A DNA stretch of 64,000 nucleotides, from assembly GCA_963752755.1 (NCBI GenBank), contig CAVVZJ010000001.1, positions 1,364,001-1,428,000 on the forward strand, read 5' to 3'. Source of the DNA: CAVVZJ01 sp963752755 (GTDB taxonomy: Bacteria; Planctomycetota; Planctomycetia; Isosphaerales; Isosphaeraceae). Of this stretch, positions 50,141 through 58,840 are shown in pieces. The position numbers and the translations under genes are program-made. Position 1 is the stretch's first letter. Each line of letters begins with the position of its first letter. The notes under the pieces were generated by a model. It made no database searches and had not been told where the DNA came from. It saw only the letters and a program-made list of their open reading frames with translations.

Positions 50141-51599
50141 TCAGAACAGGTCCGTGCTCGTCAACTGCTGCTCGACCCAGTCGCCGCGGCGGGCGATCTC
50201 CAGGACGGCGGCGCGGATGTCGGCGGCGGCGACGTGGGCGCGGGAGTAGGTGCGGGTCATGACGAACATCGAGGCGTCGTTGACCTCGCGGATTGACAGG
50301 CTGCCGTAGGCCAGGCGGGCGTTGAGCTTCAGGGCAAACTCGTAGTTGTCGGGCTCGGCCGGGGCACAGACGGAGAAGACCGTCAGGAGCCGCTCCTTGT
50401 GGCGGCCCTCGATCACCTCGATATAGACCTCCTGCAGCCGGTCGCCCGGTACCGGAACGATCACGCGGAAGGCGTCGCGGGCCCCTTGCTGGACCAGGCA
50501 GTTCAGCCCTTCGAGCGATTCGCGGACCAGGCTCTCGGTGTCGCGGAGGTGGCCGGCGACGACCTTCAGGTCGTCGGCCAGCTCGTCGGCGGTGGCGTGA
50601 CGGTCGGCTGGCGACTTGGCCAGGAGCCGCTGGAGGATCGGGACCAGTTCGTCGGGGGTCTCGGGCGCGCAGCAGTCGCGGGTCGGGTACGGGTGCCTGG
50701 CGATGCATGTGGATCACCTGCCCGACCCGCTCGGAGGCGAATGGCAGGCGGGCCGTGAGCAAGTAGAAGAACATCACGCCGACGGCGTAGAGGTCGGTCT
50801 GCGGGGTGGCGGGCGTGCCGGCAAACAGTTCAGGGGCCATGTACGTCGGCGTGCCGGCCAGCGGTCCGCCGGACGAGACGACCTCGGTCAGCTTGCGAAC
50901 CAGGCCGAAGTCGGCCAGCTTGGCCTGGCCCTCGGGCGTCAGCAGGACGTTGGCCGGCTTGATGTCACGATGGACCAGGCCCGCCCGGTGGGCCGCGGCG
51001 AGACCCTGCGCCGTCTGCCGGACCAGGACCGTCGCCCGCAAGGGGTCGAGCGGCCCCTCGTGGACGACGCTCTCCTTGAGGCTGATGCCGCCGGGCACGT
51101 ACTCCATCTCGATGTAGTGATAGCCCCGGTCGCTGCCGAGGTTGTGCACGGTCACGATGTTCGGGTGGACCAGGCCCGCCACGGCGCGGGCCTCGCCCCA
51201 GAACCGCTCGATCGTCTTCGGCTGGCGACGGACCAGGCCAGGGCTCAGCACCTTGATCGCGCTGGTCCGGCCCAACCCCCGGTGCTCGCCCCGATAGACC
51301 CGGCCCATCGAGCCCCGGCCGATGACTTCAAGGACCCGGTACTGGCCCAGCGAGGTGCTGACCAGGTCGTCGACGGCTGGAAAGCCGTCCGGGCTCGACT
51401 CGTATTCGGCGGCCTTCGAGTCGGACGGATAGGCCACCGTCTCCTCGATCGCCTCGCCGAGTTCGCGGGACGAGTCCGACTCGAGCAGCGGGCATCGCGG
51501 CTGCGCCTGGAACGGGCAGGCCGCTGGCGGCTCGCGGAACGGACCCGCGGGGTCGCCACAGTAAGGGCAGGGGGCATTCTCGGCCGTGGCCTTCACCAC
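50141..51599 (-). CDS. Ser/Thr protein kinase with C-terminal YbjN-like domain (frameshifted)
   Basis: About 485 residues. GTG 51599 begins with a zinc-finger-like stretch (CPYCGDPAGPFREPPAACPF). The kinase domain is complete: glycine loop GRGSMGRV, SAIKVL (catalytic Lys), HRDIKPANVLL, ADFGLV, GTPTYMAPE. A shift near 50690 leads to LAKSPADRHATADELADDLK, the kinase end. The last 120 residues (AFRVIVPVPGDRLQEVYIEV, ARLAYGSLSIREVNDASMFV, VLEIARRGDWVEQQL) look like a YbjN or type III chaperone-like domain. No membrane helix is seen, so this is a cytosolic kinase, unlike many Pkn proteins. It phosphorylates Ser/Thr with ATP; the target is unknown. Confidence 0.8.
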
Positions 51600-51850
51600 C
51601 TGAGCTTCCAAGGGAACCAACTCCGGAACGAGTGGACTGGCATCGAATCGAATAGGGCGGGCTCGGGCGGGGTCTGATACTCTCAGTCTAAGTCTTCGCG
51701 CCAACCTGGCGAGGTCAAGTCCGCGAGTTTCCGAGCCGGTGGAGACCTTTCCAAGCAATTCGAGAGCCGGTGGATGGGATTTCGGTAGCCGTGAGCATGT
51801 TCCACCGAGTCGCGGATCGCGATCTTCCCAAACTACGAGGCCAGGCCGAG

Positions 51851-52981
51851 ATGAGTTCAGCACCAATGCCGTGGCTCCGTGTCGCCCTCGTTCTCACGGC
51901 CGCGATGACGCCCGGGTTCACGTTCGGCGACGAGCCGGATCAGACACCATCCTCCGCCTCGAAGTCGGCCGGACGGAGCCGACCGTCACGATCGGCCGGC
52001 GTCGTCGCAAAACCCCCTGCCTGCCCCAATCACCGCCCCGTCCGGCCACCGGCTCCCGCCTCGCGGCGTCCGGCGCCCCCGTCGTTCTCGAACGGCTTCG
52101 CCCCGCCAGGCTTCGAGGGGATGTCCCGGATGTTCGACGACATGATGGAGAGCTTCGCCCGCGACCCGGCCGGCGGTTTCCAGGACTTCCTCAGCAAGCA
52201 GGAGCGGGAAGCCCTGCGCCAGATTCGCTTCTCGGCCGCCGAGGAACGTCAGATCGGTCAACGCTGGCGCCAGCAATATCTCCGCGAGGCCGCCGCCAAG
52301 GGTTACCAGACCGTCCAGGACCCGGACCAGCTCCGCTATCTTCAAGCCCTCGTCGAGGTCTTCTCCCGCCGGATGCAACACCGCGACCGCTACCGGGACA
52401 TCCAGGTCACGCTCATCGACGCCTCGATCGCCGATGGGCAGTCGTTCCCCGGCGGCTACCTTGTCTTCACGACCGCGCTGCTGAAAGAGCCCGACGAGGC
52501 GACGGTCGCCGGAGTGGTCGCCCACGAGCTGGCGCACCTGGACCTCGGCCACCTGTACGAGTACGCCCGACGCTCCAAGCTGGCCGACACGGCGTTCCAG
52601 CCCTCCGGCTTCGGTGCCGATCCCTCGCAGTTTATGACCCGCGGCATGGCCCTCGGCAGCCTGATGATGAACCCCTTCCGACCCGAACACGAGCTACAGG
52701 CCGACTGCGCCGCGACGACCTGGCTCTACCTCGAAGGCTATGACCCCCGGGCCCTGGTCGGCTTCTTCGACCGACTGCACAGCCGGACTCGTGACCAGCC
52801 CGATCACCCCCTGTTCAAGTTTACCCGCTCCCACCCCTACTCGCTCGATCGCGGCCGCGAGGTGGCCGACCGGCTCCGCCAGCTCCGCCGCTGGAAAAAG
52901 CGCGACGACCTGGACCTTTACCCCGACAACCTCCATCGCCTGGAGAGCCGACCTCGCGAGCAAGGACGGGTCAAGCCTTGA
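51851..52981 (+). CDS. M48 family zinc metallopeptidase
   Basis: A 376-residue protein with a signal peptide (PWLRVALVLTAAMTPGFTFG) after ATG 51851. A Pro/Ser-rich linker leads to the M48 domain: SFPGGYLVFTTALLKEPDEA, the zinc motif HELAH near residue 225, then EHELQADCAATTWLYLEGYD with the third zinc ligand Glu. The end (HPLFKFTRSHPYSLDRGREV) is typical of BepA/LoiP-like M48B proteins. These degrade or refold outer-membrane proteins in the periplasm. The frame is intact. Confidence 0.88.
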   Translation: MSSAPMPWLRVALVLTAAMTPGFTFGDEPDQTPSSASKSAGRSRPSRSAGVVAKPPACPNHRPVRPPAPASRRPAPPSFSNGFAPPGFEGMSRMFDDMMESFARDPAGGFQDFLSKQEREALRQIRFSAAEERQIGQRWRQQYLREAAAKGYQTVQDPDQLRYLQALVEVFSRRMQHRDRYRDIQVTLIDASIADGQSFPGGYLVFTTALLKEPDEATVAGVVAHELAHLDLGHLYEYARRSKLADTAFQPSGFGADPSQFMTRGMALGSLMMNPFRPEHELQADCAATTWLYLEGYDPRALVGFFDRLHSRTRDQPDHPLFKFTRSHPYSLDRGREVADRLRQLRRWKKRDDLDLYPDNLHRLESRPREQGRVKP

Positions 52982-53023
52982 CCGAAGTACGGTCAGGCTC
53001 GACCCGTCCCAGCGCCTCGGGGC

Positions 53024-54493
53024 TCAGACGTTGTAGGTGGACGAGGCGGTGGTGCCCCCGCGGCCGGTCCAGTTGGTGTGGAAATACTCGCCGCGGGGGC
53101 GGTCCACGCGCTCGTAGGTGTGGGCGCCGAAGTAGTCGCGCTGGGCCTGAAGGAGGTTGGCGGGCAGGCGGCCGGAGCGGTAGCCGTCGAAGTAGGCCAA
53201 CGCCGACGACATCGCCGGAATGGGGACGCCGTGCGTGGCCGCGGCGGCGCAGACCCGCCGCCAGCCGGGCTGGCTGCGCTGGACCTCGGCCGAGAAGTAG
53301 GGGTCGAGCAGGAGGTTGGCCAGGTTCGGGTTGCGGTCGAACGCCTCCTTGATCTTGCCGAGGAAGACGCTCCGGATGATGCAGCCGCCGCGCCACATCA
53401 GGGCGACGCCCCCCTTGTTGATCTCCCAGCCCGACTCGCGGGCCATCGCGTCCATCAACGCATAGCCCTGAGCGTAGCTGATGATCTTGCTGGCGAAGAG
53501 GGCATTCTCGACGTCATCGACGAGCTGCTGGGCGTTGCCGTCGTACTTTGCCTGCGGTCCCTGGAGCACCTTCGCCGCCTCGACGCGCTCGGCCTTCTGG
53601 GCCGAGAGGCAGCGGGCGAAGACGGCCTCGCCGATGAGCGTGAGGGGAACGCCGAGGTCCAGAGCCGAGGTGACGGTCCACTTGCCGGTGCCTTTCTGGC
53701 CGGCGGCGTCGAGGATCAGGTCCACCATCGGCCGGCCGCTCTCGGGATCGCGGAAGCCGAAGATGTCGCGGGTGATCTCGATCAAATAACTGTCGAGCCG
53801 GCCCGCGTTCCACTTGGCGAAGACGTCGTGCAGGGCGGCAGCGTCGAAGCCGAGCAGGTCCTTGAGCAGGGCGTAGGCTTCGCAGATGAGCTGCATGTCG
53901 CCGTACTCGATGCCGTTGTGGACCATCTTGACGTAGTGGCCCGCCCCCTCGGGGCCGACCCAGTCGCAGCAAGGCGAGCCGTCCTCCACCTTGGCCGCGA
54001 TCGCCTGGAAGATCGGCTTGACCGCCGGCCACGCCTCCGGGTTGCCGCCCGGCATGATCGAGGGGCCCTTGAGGGCGCCTTCCTCGCCGCCAGAGACGCC
54101 CGTGCCGATGAACAGGATGCCCTTTTCTTTCAAGGCCCGGGTGCGGCGGGTCGTGTCGGGGAAGTGGGTGTTGCCGCCGTCGATGAGGATGTCGCCCTTC
54201 TCCAGGTGCGGCGCGACCTCGTCGATCACGGCATCGACCGGCGCCCCGGCCTTGACCATGATCATCACCTTGCGCGGTCGCTTCAGGGCGGCGACCAGCT
54301 CCTTGACGGAGTGGCAGCCGACGATGTTTTTCCCCTTCGCCCGGCCCTTGACGAAGTCGTCCACCTTGGACGTCGTGCGGTTATAGACGGCCACGGTGAA
54401 GCCGTGGCTCTCCATGTTCAGGACGAGGTTCTCGCCCATCACGGCCAGGCCGATCAGGCCGATGTCGGCGTTTGGAGAGGTCGATTTTGCCAT
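53024..54493 (-). CDS. gnd: 6-phosphogluconate dehydrogenase, decarboxylating
   Basis: A 489-residue enzyme of the oxidative pentose phosphate pathway: 6-phosphogluconate plus NADP+ to ribulose 5-phosphate, CO2 and NADPH. Dinucleotide site GLAVMGENL (15-23), VYNRTTSKVDDF, GVSGGEEGALKGPSIMPGG, catalytic VKMVHNGIEYGDMQLICEAY (Lys and His) and the C-terminal WRGGCIIRSVFLGKI are all present. I use ATG 54493 because the family starts at ADIGLIGLAVMG; upstream residues are not conserved. There is no obvious Shine-Dalgarno. The gene is intact, monocistronic and preceded by a palindromic repeat. Confidence 0.95.
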   Translation of the reverse strand: MAKSTSPNADIGLIGLAVMGENLVLNMESHGFTVAVYNRTTSKVDDFVKGRAKGKNIVGCHSVKELVAALKRPRKVMIMVKAGAPVDAVIDEVAPHLEKGDILIDGGNTHFPDTTRRTRALKEKGILFIGTGVSGGEEGALKGPSIMPGGNPEAWPAVKPIFQAIAAKVEDGSPCCDWVGPEGAGHYVKMVHNGIEYGDMQLICEAYALLKDLLGFDAAALHDVFAKWNAGRLDSYLIEITRDIFGFRDPESGRPMVDLILDAAGQKGTGKWTVTSALDLGVPLTLIGEAVFARCLSAQKAERVEAAKVLQGPQAKYDGNAQQLVDDVENALFASKIISYAQGYALMDAMARESGWEINKGGVALMWRGGCIIRSVFLGKIKEAFDRNPNLANLLLDPYFSAEVQRSQPGWRRVCAAAATHGVPIPAMSSALAYFDGYRSGRLPANLLQAQRDYFGAHTYERVDRPRGEYFHTNWTGRGGTTASSTYNV

Positions 54494-54637
54494 CGGAGGA
54501 GTCCGGGTCGTGTGGGCCCGATGCCGGGAGGAAAGTCTCGGGGAAAGAAGGTGATTGTACCGGAGGAGATCGCCGGAAAGCCAGATATCCGCGACCGCCC
54601 TGAGGGTCGATCGTTTCTTCACTCTGGAGAGGTTCCG

Positions 54638-54719
54638 GGTGGCATGCCCACGTCCTCGTGGGCATGTCGGACGCCCACCGAGCCACGATCATGCCCACGA
54701 GGACGTGGGCATGCCACCC
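54638..54719. repeat. Palindromic element, GGTGGCATGCCCACG family, copy 1
   Basis: Left arm 54638-54667 (GGTGGCATGCCCACGTCCTC...) and right arm 54690-54719 are inverses. Each arm is itself a small palindrome (CATGCCCACG-TCCT-CGTGGGCATG), so the element can form two adjacent hairpins or one cruciform. A second copy is at 56886-56967. Confidence 0.85.
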
Positions 54720-55922
54720 AAATTGGTGACTGATCCAGGCGCTTTGGTATCACACGGCGAGGGGGAATCGCTAGCCCGAGGCCCGACCGATCGACAGGGC
54801 CAGGGCGGCGACCGCGGGAGGCCCGGCGAGAATACGGTCGAGGTCGGGGCGGGCGACCGGGGCGATCGGCGCAACCGGAGGTTTCTCGGTTCTTTCCGGC
54901 GATCGAGCCGGCGACTCGGGTTCGTTTGCGCGGGCGGCGCCGGCTCGTTGGTCGGGGTCGGTGTCGTGGGATCGGGGGCTCGGGACGCCACCGGGGAGAG
55001 GCCGCGCGATTCGTCGCGGCGCAGACGGGCCAGCTCGTCGAGCGCCTGGCGGCGCATCCGTTCGGCGTCCTTGAGGTAACGCTCCAGGCGGGCCGACTCC
55101 GGGCCGGCGTCGAACGCGGCGCGGGCCTCGGCCGAGGCACGCGAGGGGGCGTCGTAGTCATCCCAGAGCCGGGAGCCGAGCGTCTCCATCTCGGCGACAC
55201 GCTCGCGGACGAACTCCGCCAGCGCGGCGCGGGCCTCGGCCGGATCGGGCAGGTAGCGGCGGACGGACTCGGCGTCGTTCCAGTTTCGGAAGGACGTGCG
55301 GAGGAGCGGTTCTGGGTCGCGCTCGAATCGCAGCGAGAGGACGCAGAGCCAGAAGTCCCAGAGCGGCTCCGGGCTGGCGGGCGTCGGGGTGCCGGCGAGG
55401 CCCAGCAGGCGGAGGGCGCGGCGGGATTGGGACTCGTCCCAGTTGCCGGCGACGGTGAGGGTGTGGCCCAGCGATTCCCAGGTGTCGCCCAGGGAGTCGC
55501 AGCCGTGGGCGGTGCGCTTCAAAAGGCGGACGGCGGCTTCGGGCTCCGTGTCGAGGCGGTCGGCCAGGGCGGCGACCGCGTCGGCGCGGGATTCGTCCCA
55601 GAGGCGGACGGCGTTGCGGGTGGCGCTCGTCGGTCAGGGCGTTGGCGGCGGCGGCGAGGCGGCGGGCGCGGACGTTGCCCAAAGCGGCGCGGCGGATGAG
55701 GTCGCGCTCGTAGTCCTCGCGGGGCTGGTGCTTGGAGGCGTAAACCTGGATCTCGGCTTGCAGCTCGATTTCCAGGTCGGGCGGGAGGCACTTGCCGGCG
55801 CCGGTGAAGCCGTGCTGGGTGGCGTTGCGGGCGGCGGCGCGTCGGCCCTGGGGGGTGATCGGTCCGAGGCTCAGGACGCCGTTGCGTCGGGAGGCGTCGC
55901 GCTGGGAGTCGGTGCGGGTCAT
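54689..55922 (-). CDS. Planctomycete-specific protein family (frameshifted)
   Basis: About 410 residues. The N-terminus RRNGVLSLGPITPQGRRAAA then RNATQHGFTGAGKCLPPDLE is the recurring SxGPxTxxGxxRxxxNAxxHG motif of a large planctomycete paralogous family with no function. After a shift near 55620 the helical body follows (LLGLAGTPTPASPEPLWDFW, RRYLPDPAEARAALAEFVRE, LERYLKDAERMRRQALDELA). The tail is Pro/Arg-rich and its last 9 residues (GGMPTSSWA) are read from the palindromic repeat at 54638-54719, so the original end may have been replaced. Such families are often near mobile DNA. Confidence 0.6.
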
Positions 55923-56285
55923 GGCGGGGGGTCCCTTCGAGGCGGATCGGAGGTGGAAAGCTCAACGCAGAGCCCGCCTGGGACGCAACCGGAAGAGTCG
56001 ATCGGCGGGGTGGGGCAACCGGCGTCGGCTGCGGGGACCTTGCGGCGTCGTCGGGGCGTGCTCGGCGATCGGTGTCATCTCCAACACTATCGAAAAAACG
56101 GCCCGGGATTATCGCACGATCTGGAAAAAACCTCGCGGCGGGGTGGCACTGGAGTTTGAGAAGTGCTAATGTCTGGGTGCCACTGGCTCTGCCAGTGCTC
56201 CGATCTGACCCGGCACTGGCAGAGCCAGTGGCACCCGACGACAGTGCCACCCCGCCGCCTAATCCCTTGCTGGAATGCCGGACAA
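55923..56285. other. Intergenic region with a palindromic repeat
   Basis: This 363-base gap between divergent genes contains the GTGCCACTGGCTCTGCC palindrome (56175-56236). The region from 56100 to 56170 is less GC-rich than the genome. I see no other gene. Confidence 0.5.
56175..56236. repeat. Palindromic element, GTGCCACTGGCTCTGCC family
   Basis: Perfect 24-base arms (GGGTGCCACTGGCTCTGCCA... and its inverse) at 56175-56198 and 56213-56236 with a 14-base loop. The arm is internally palindromic (CACTGGCTCTGCCAGTG-like). It ends about 50 bases before the HEPN-like gene. A decayed half copy lies at 30226-30252. Confidence 0.8.
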
Positions 56286-56798
56286 ATGCCAAAGGCCAAA
56301 CCACCAAAACCGACGCCTGACTGCCGGAAGATGTTCAAGCTCGCTGAGCACTATTCCGAGGCATCACGTCTGTTAGCCGAACAGGCAAAGGGCGATCAGT
56401 GGGGATGCTCTGCGCCCCAATTGCTCGTTGATTCCTTCGCGGTTGAACTCTACCTGAAATGTCTTTTCGTCCAGGATAGGAACATGGCTCCGCCTGAACA
56501 GCACGATTTGGAAATGCTATTCGAAGAGTTGAAGCCCGAAACTCAACAGATCATCCGAGAGACATTTGATCGAAATGTGCGAACCCATCCCGTGCTTTCA
56601 AACCTTGGCGTGATTAACCCGGAAGCCGTCAAAGTCACAGAGTTTCGGCGTTCTCTTGCAGCGGCGAAAGATACATTTGATAAGAGGCGTTACCTCTACG
56701 AAACGATGCCGCAGGGCGAATGGTTTTATGCCGACCTTCTCAGAGAAGCGATCCGCACCGTGACCAAGATGGACCTCCGGATTTGCGGGGAGGAGTAA
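56286..56798 (+). CDS. HEPN-like domain protein, low GC
   Basis: A 170-residue protein from ATG 56286; the longer upstream start lies in the palindromic repeat. SAPQLLVDSFAVELYLKCLF is a HEPN-type first helix, and EQHDLEMLFEELKPETQQII carries the HDLxxLFxxL helix. HEPN proteins include RNases and DNA-binding toxins. The Rx4-6H active-site pattern is not clean here (RNMAPPEQH has seven residues between), so I do not call it a nuclease. No MNT partner is adjacent. The base composition is clearly lower in GC than the neighbours, and palindromes stand on both sides: an accessory gene, probably acquired. Confidence 0.7.
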   Translation: MPKAKPPKPTPDCRKMFKLAEHYSEASRLLAEQAKGDQWGCSAPQLLVDSFAVELYLKCLFVQDRNMAPPEQHDLEMLFEELKPETQQIIRETFDRNVRTHPVLSNLGVINPEAVKVTEFRRSLAAAKDTFDKRRYLYETMPQGEWFYADLLREAIRTVTKMDLRICGEE

Positions 56799-56885
56799 GT
56801 CCTTAGAGGCCCTAACTTTATGAAGCCGGATGGCTGAAAACTCGGCGTCCGGACTCATTTTGTCAGATGCCTCTTATGCTGGACG

Positions 56886-56967
56886 GGTGGCATGCCCACG
56901 TATTCGTGGGCATGTCCGTTTTCCGATCGCCTCACCCACATGCCCACGAAGACGTGGGCATGCCACC
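56886..56967. repeat. Palindromic element, GGTGGCATGCCCACG family, copy 2
   Basis: Left arm 56886-56915 and right arm 56938-56967 are near-perfect inverses (one or two mismatches, TATT against AAGA in the inner loops). It is the same element as at 54638-54719. Together they flank the region with the HEPN-like gene. Confidence 0.85.
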
Positions 56968-57028
56968 CAGCCAAACGGGCATGAATCGTACCAGCAGACC
57001 ACAGCCACCCGCCGAGGAGCCTGGGGAT

Positions 57029-57070
57029 GGTGGGTTGCGCGTCCCGGTGCGACGCTGACCCACCCTACCC
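57029..57070. repeat. Weak palindrome, GGTGGGTTGCGCGTC type
   Basis: GGTGGGT-TGC-GCGTC pairs with GACGC-TG-ACCCACC around CCGGTGC. The arms are imperfect. It is a probable decayed member of another hairpin family. Confidence 0.4.
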
Positions 57071-57106
57071 GGCTCGCTTTGCCCCGGCCACACGTCGCAG
57101 TAATGA

Positions 57107-57520
57107 TTAAGGATTGCTCTCTCGTCGTTTCTCAATCGAGATCGAGACCCGGATTTTGTACTTTCCGCTCCACCAGACGCCGAGCATCGCCAGCGTCAAC
57201 TGCGGCAAAAGGAGGATGGCGACCGGCATGACCGGGACGAGAGGGTTCCAAACGGGAAAGACCGCCAGGAGGACGGCATCGACACCTCTGTGGATCGGTC
57301 GGGGGAAGACGACTGCCGCGGCGACGAACAGAACCAGCGCCACTCCCCCGAACACCTCGAACCCAACCAGCCTGGGGCGATCCACTCCTCGTCCCGATCG
57401 TGACCCGACGAGCGGAAGCAGCCCGAAAGCCAAGATGGTCCCCAACGGCAAGGCCCCGAAGACGAGTAACTCACGCACAAGCGGTCTGATCAACCACGGC
57501 TTGCTCACGATCAACCACCT
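57107..57520 (-). pseudogene. C-terminal fragment of an IS-disrupted membrane protein
   Basis: RWLIVSKPWLIRPLVRELLV then LPLGTILAFGLLPLVG, GGVALVLFVAAAVVFP, AVLLAVFPVWNPLVPVMPVA and LAMLGVWWSGKYKIRVSI show a polytopic membrane protein. As read, it is fused in frame to the transposase (its last Lys-rich stretch MRRKKKGIQGALTR passes over the IS end). The N-terminal part (MKDFRFSLSGLMASVVILAV) is on the other side of the element at 58721-58818. The host gene is therefore interrupted and its function unknown. Confidence 0.7.
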
Positions 57521-58375
57521 AGTTAGTGCTCCCTGTATACCCTTTTTTTTTCGTCGCATGACGACCCATTGCTGCTCGAACTCGCTCGGGGTCAGATAAC
57601 CCAGCGAGGAGTGAATGCGCTTTCGGTTGTAAACATCATCAAGAAACCGGCCGAGCTGCCGCAAGGCGTCGGCGAAGTCCTCGTACTCCGTCAGATCCAC
57701 CTCCTCTTCTTTGATGGTCCGCATCAGCCGCTCGGCGTAGCCATTCTCTCTCGGCTCGCCCACGGCCGCCATGCTGATCGACGCCCCGACGGCCGTCAAC
57801 GCCTCGATGTAGGCCGTCGCCGCATATTGCACCCCCTGGTCGGAGTGGTGGATCTCCGGCCGGCCCTGCTCCAACGCCCGCTCCAGGGCCGCCAGGGTCA
57901 ACTCCTGCTCCAGGCTCCGCCCCAGGTTCCAGCCCCGGATCGAGCGGCTGAAGACATCCATCAGCACAGCGAGATAGATGAACTCCTTCTTGAGTCGAAT
58001 GTACGTGATGTCCGAGACCCAGACCTGATCGGGGCGGTCCACCTCCAGGGCCTCGACCAGGTTCGGGAAGCGGGGGAACGCGTGGACGCTGTCGGTCGTC
58101 CGGGGCGGATGCCTCGGCGGCGGCTCCCCGTTCAGGCCCATTTCGGCCATCAGGCGGCGGACCCGCTTGGCGTTGGCCGGGCATCCCTCCCGCCGCAGCA
58201 TGGCCGTCAGGCGGCGGTAGCCGTAAGTCGGCCACTCCCCCGCCAGGCGGACCAGGGCCTCGCGCAGCGGCCGGTCCTCGTCCGGCCGGGGTCGGTGGTA
58301 GAGGCTGCTGCGGTGGACGTCCAGGGCCTCGCAGAGGAGCCGGTCGGCGTAGTCGCCCCGAAGCTGCTCGATCAC
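57521..58375 (-). CDS. IS3 transposase OrfB, DDE integrase
   Basis: About 275 residues before the proposed IS end. HTH_21 and IS3 region (WPTYGYRRLTAMLRREGCPA), then the rve core: VWVSDITYIRL (first Asp), IHHSDQGVQY (second Asp), GEPRENGYAERLMRTIKEEE (Glu), and the C-terminal LDDVYNRKRIHSSLGYLTPS. All DDE residues are present, so the enzyme should be functional. GTG 58375 overlaps the orfA stop. As sequenced, the frame continues past the IS end into the host gene fragment to 57107. Confidence 0.9.
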
Positions 58376-58677
58376 CGCCCGCCTCCGATCGAGTCCGAGG
58401 CCAGCAGCGTCGAGGCTTTTTTTAGGACTTCGATCTGGAGGGTGGCCCGGCCGAGCATCCGCTCCAGCTCGGCGATGCGGGCCTGGTCGCCCTCACGCTG
58501 CTCGTCGCCCTGGAAGAGGGTGTGGGCCCGCTGGAGGAAGTGGGCCTTCCAGATCGCGAGGAGGTTGGGGCTGAGGGCGTGCCTGCGGCACGCCTCGGCC
58601 GGGGACTGGCGGCCGGTCAAGACGTCGAGGACGACCTGGGCCTTGAACTCGGGGGTGAACCGGCGTCGCTTCCGCAT
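58372..58677 (-). CDS. IS3 transposase OrfA, helix-turn-helix
   Basis: A 101-residue protein starting MRKRRRFTPEFKAQVVLDVL, with the helix-turn-helix SPAEACRRHALSPNLLAIWK and a leucine-zipper-like region (RIAELERMLGRATLQIEVLK). It binds the IS ends. An A7 run near its end is a frameshift site that would fuse it to OrfB. Confidence 0.9.
   Translation of the reverse strand: MRKRRRFTPEFKAQVVLDVLTGRQSPAEACRRHALSPNLLAIWKAHFLQRAHTLFQGDEQREGDQARIAELERMLGRATLQIEVLKKASTLLASDSIGGGR
58417..58423 (-). promoter_or_regulatory. Slippery A7 site for -1 frameshifting
   Basis: On the coding strand, CTA AAA AAA G places the A_AAA_AAA heptamer in phase with orfA. A -1 slip moves into a frame that is open through to orfB (SLDAAGLGLDRRRAVIEQL). 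A GCCTC...GAGGC stem just downstream could stimulate the slip. This is the usual way IS3 elements make OrfAB transposase. Confidence 0.7.
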
Positions 58678-58720
58678 CGTGATGTGCCTCCGGTCGGAGC
58701 CAGGCTTTCATTATGCACCT

Positions 58721-58818
58721 GGTCCGATCTCTGGGGGCAACATGGCGATCCCAAACACTACGGCCAAAATCACCACCGAGGCCATCAGACCGGAGAGAGA
58801 GAAGCGGAAATCCTTCAT
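58721..58818 (-). pseudogene. N-terminal fragment of the IS-disrupted membrane protein
   Basis: ATG 58818 starts MKDFRFSLSGLMASVVILAV then VFGIAMLPPEIG, a single hydrophobic helix, cut at the proposed IS end. Planctomycete inner-membrane proteins often begin with such an FRFS-xxGLM segment. It is too short to stand alone, and the missing part is at 57107-57520. Confidence 0.65.
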
Positions 58819-58840
58819 AGCCTCAGAGGGGGAAAAACTT

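Larger units (their letters stand above)
56799..57106. other. Intergenic region with palindromic repeats
   Basis: 308 bases after the HEPN-like gene. They hold the second GGTGGCATGCCCACG element (56886-56967) and a weak GGTGGGT...ACCCACC palindrome (57029-57070). No gene is supported. Confidence 0.55.
57521..58715 (-). mobile_element. IS3-family insertion sequence (about 1.2 kb)
   Basis: It carries orfA and orfB with a 4-base GTGA overlap. The proposed ends are set by two copies of CACCT (57516-57520 and 58716-58720), a possible 5-base target duplication. The terminal inverted repeats are weak by eye (AGTTAGTGCTCCCTG against CATAATGAAAGCCTG), so the ends may be off by several bases. It has inserted into a membrane-protein gene whose two parts lie outside it. 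Confidence 0.75.

Noticed and set aside
57107..58375. One 422-residue transposase
   Set aside because: IS3 OrfB ends near the LDDVYNRKRIHSSLGYLTPS block; the rest is membrane-protein sequence of the host gene.
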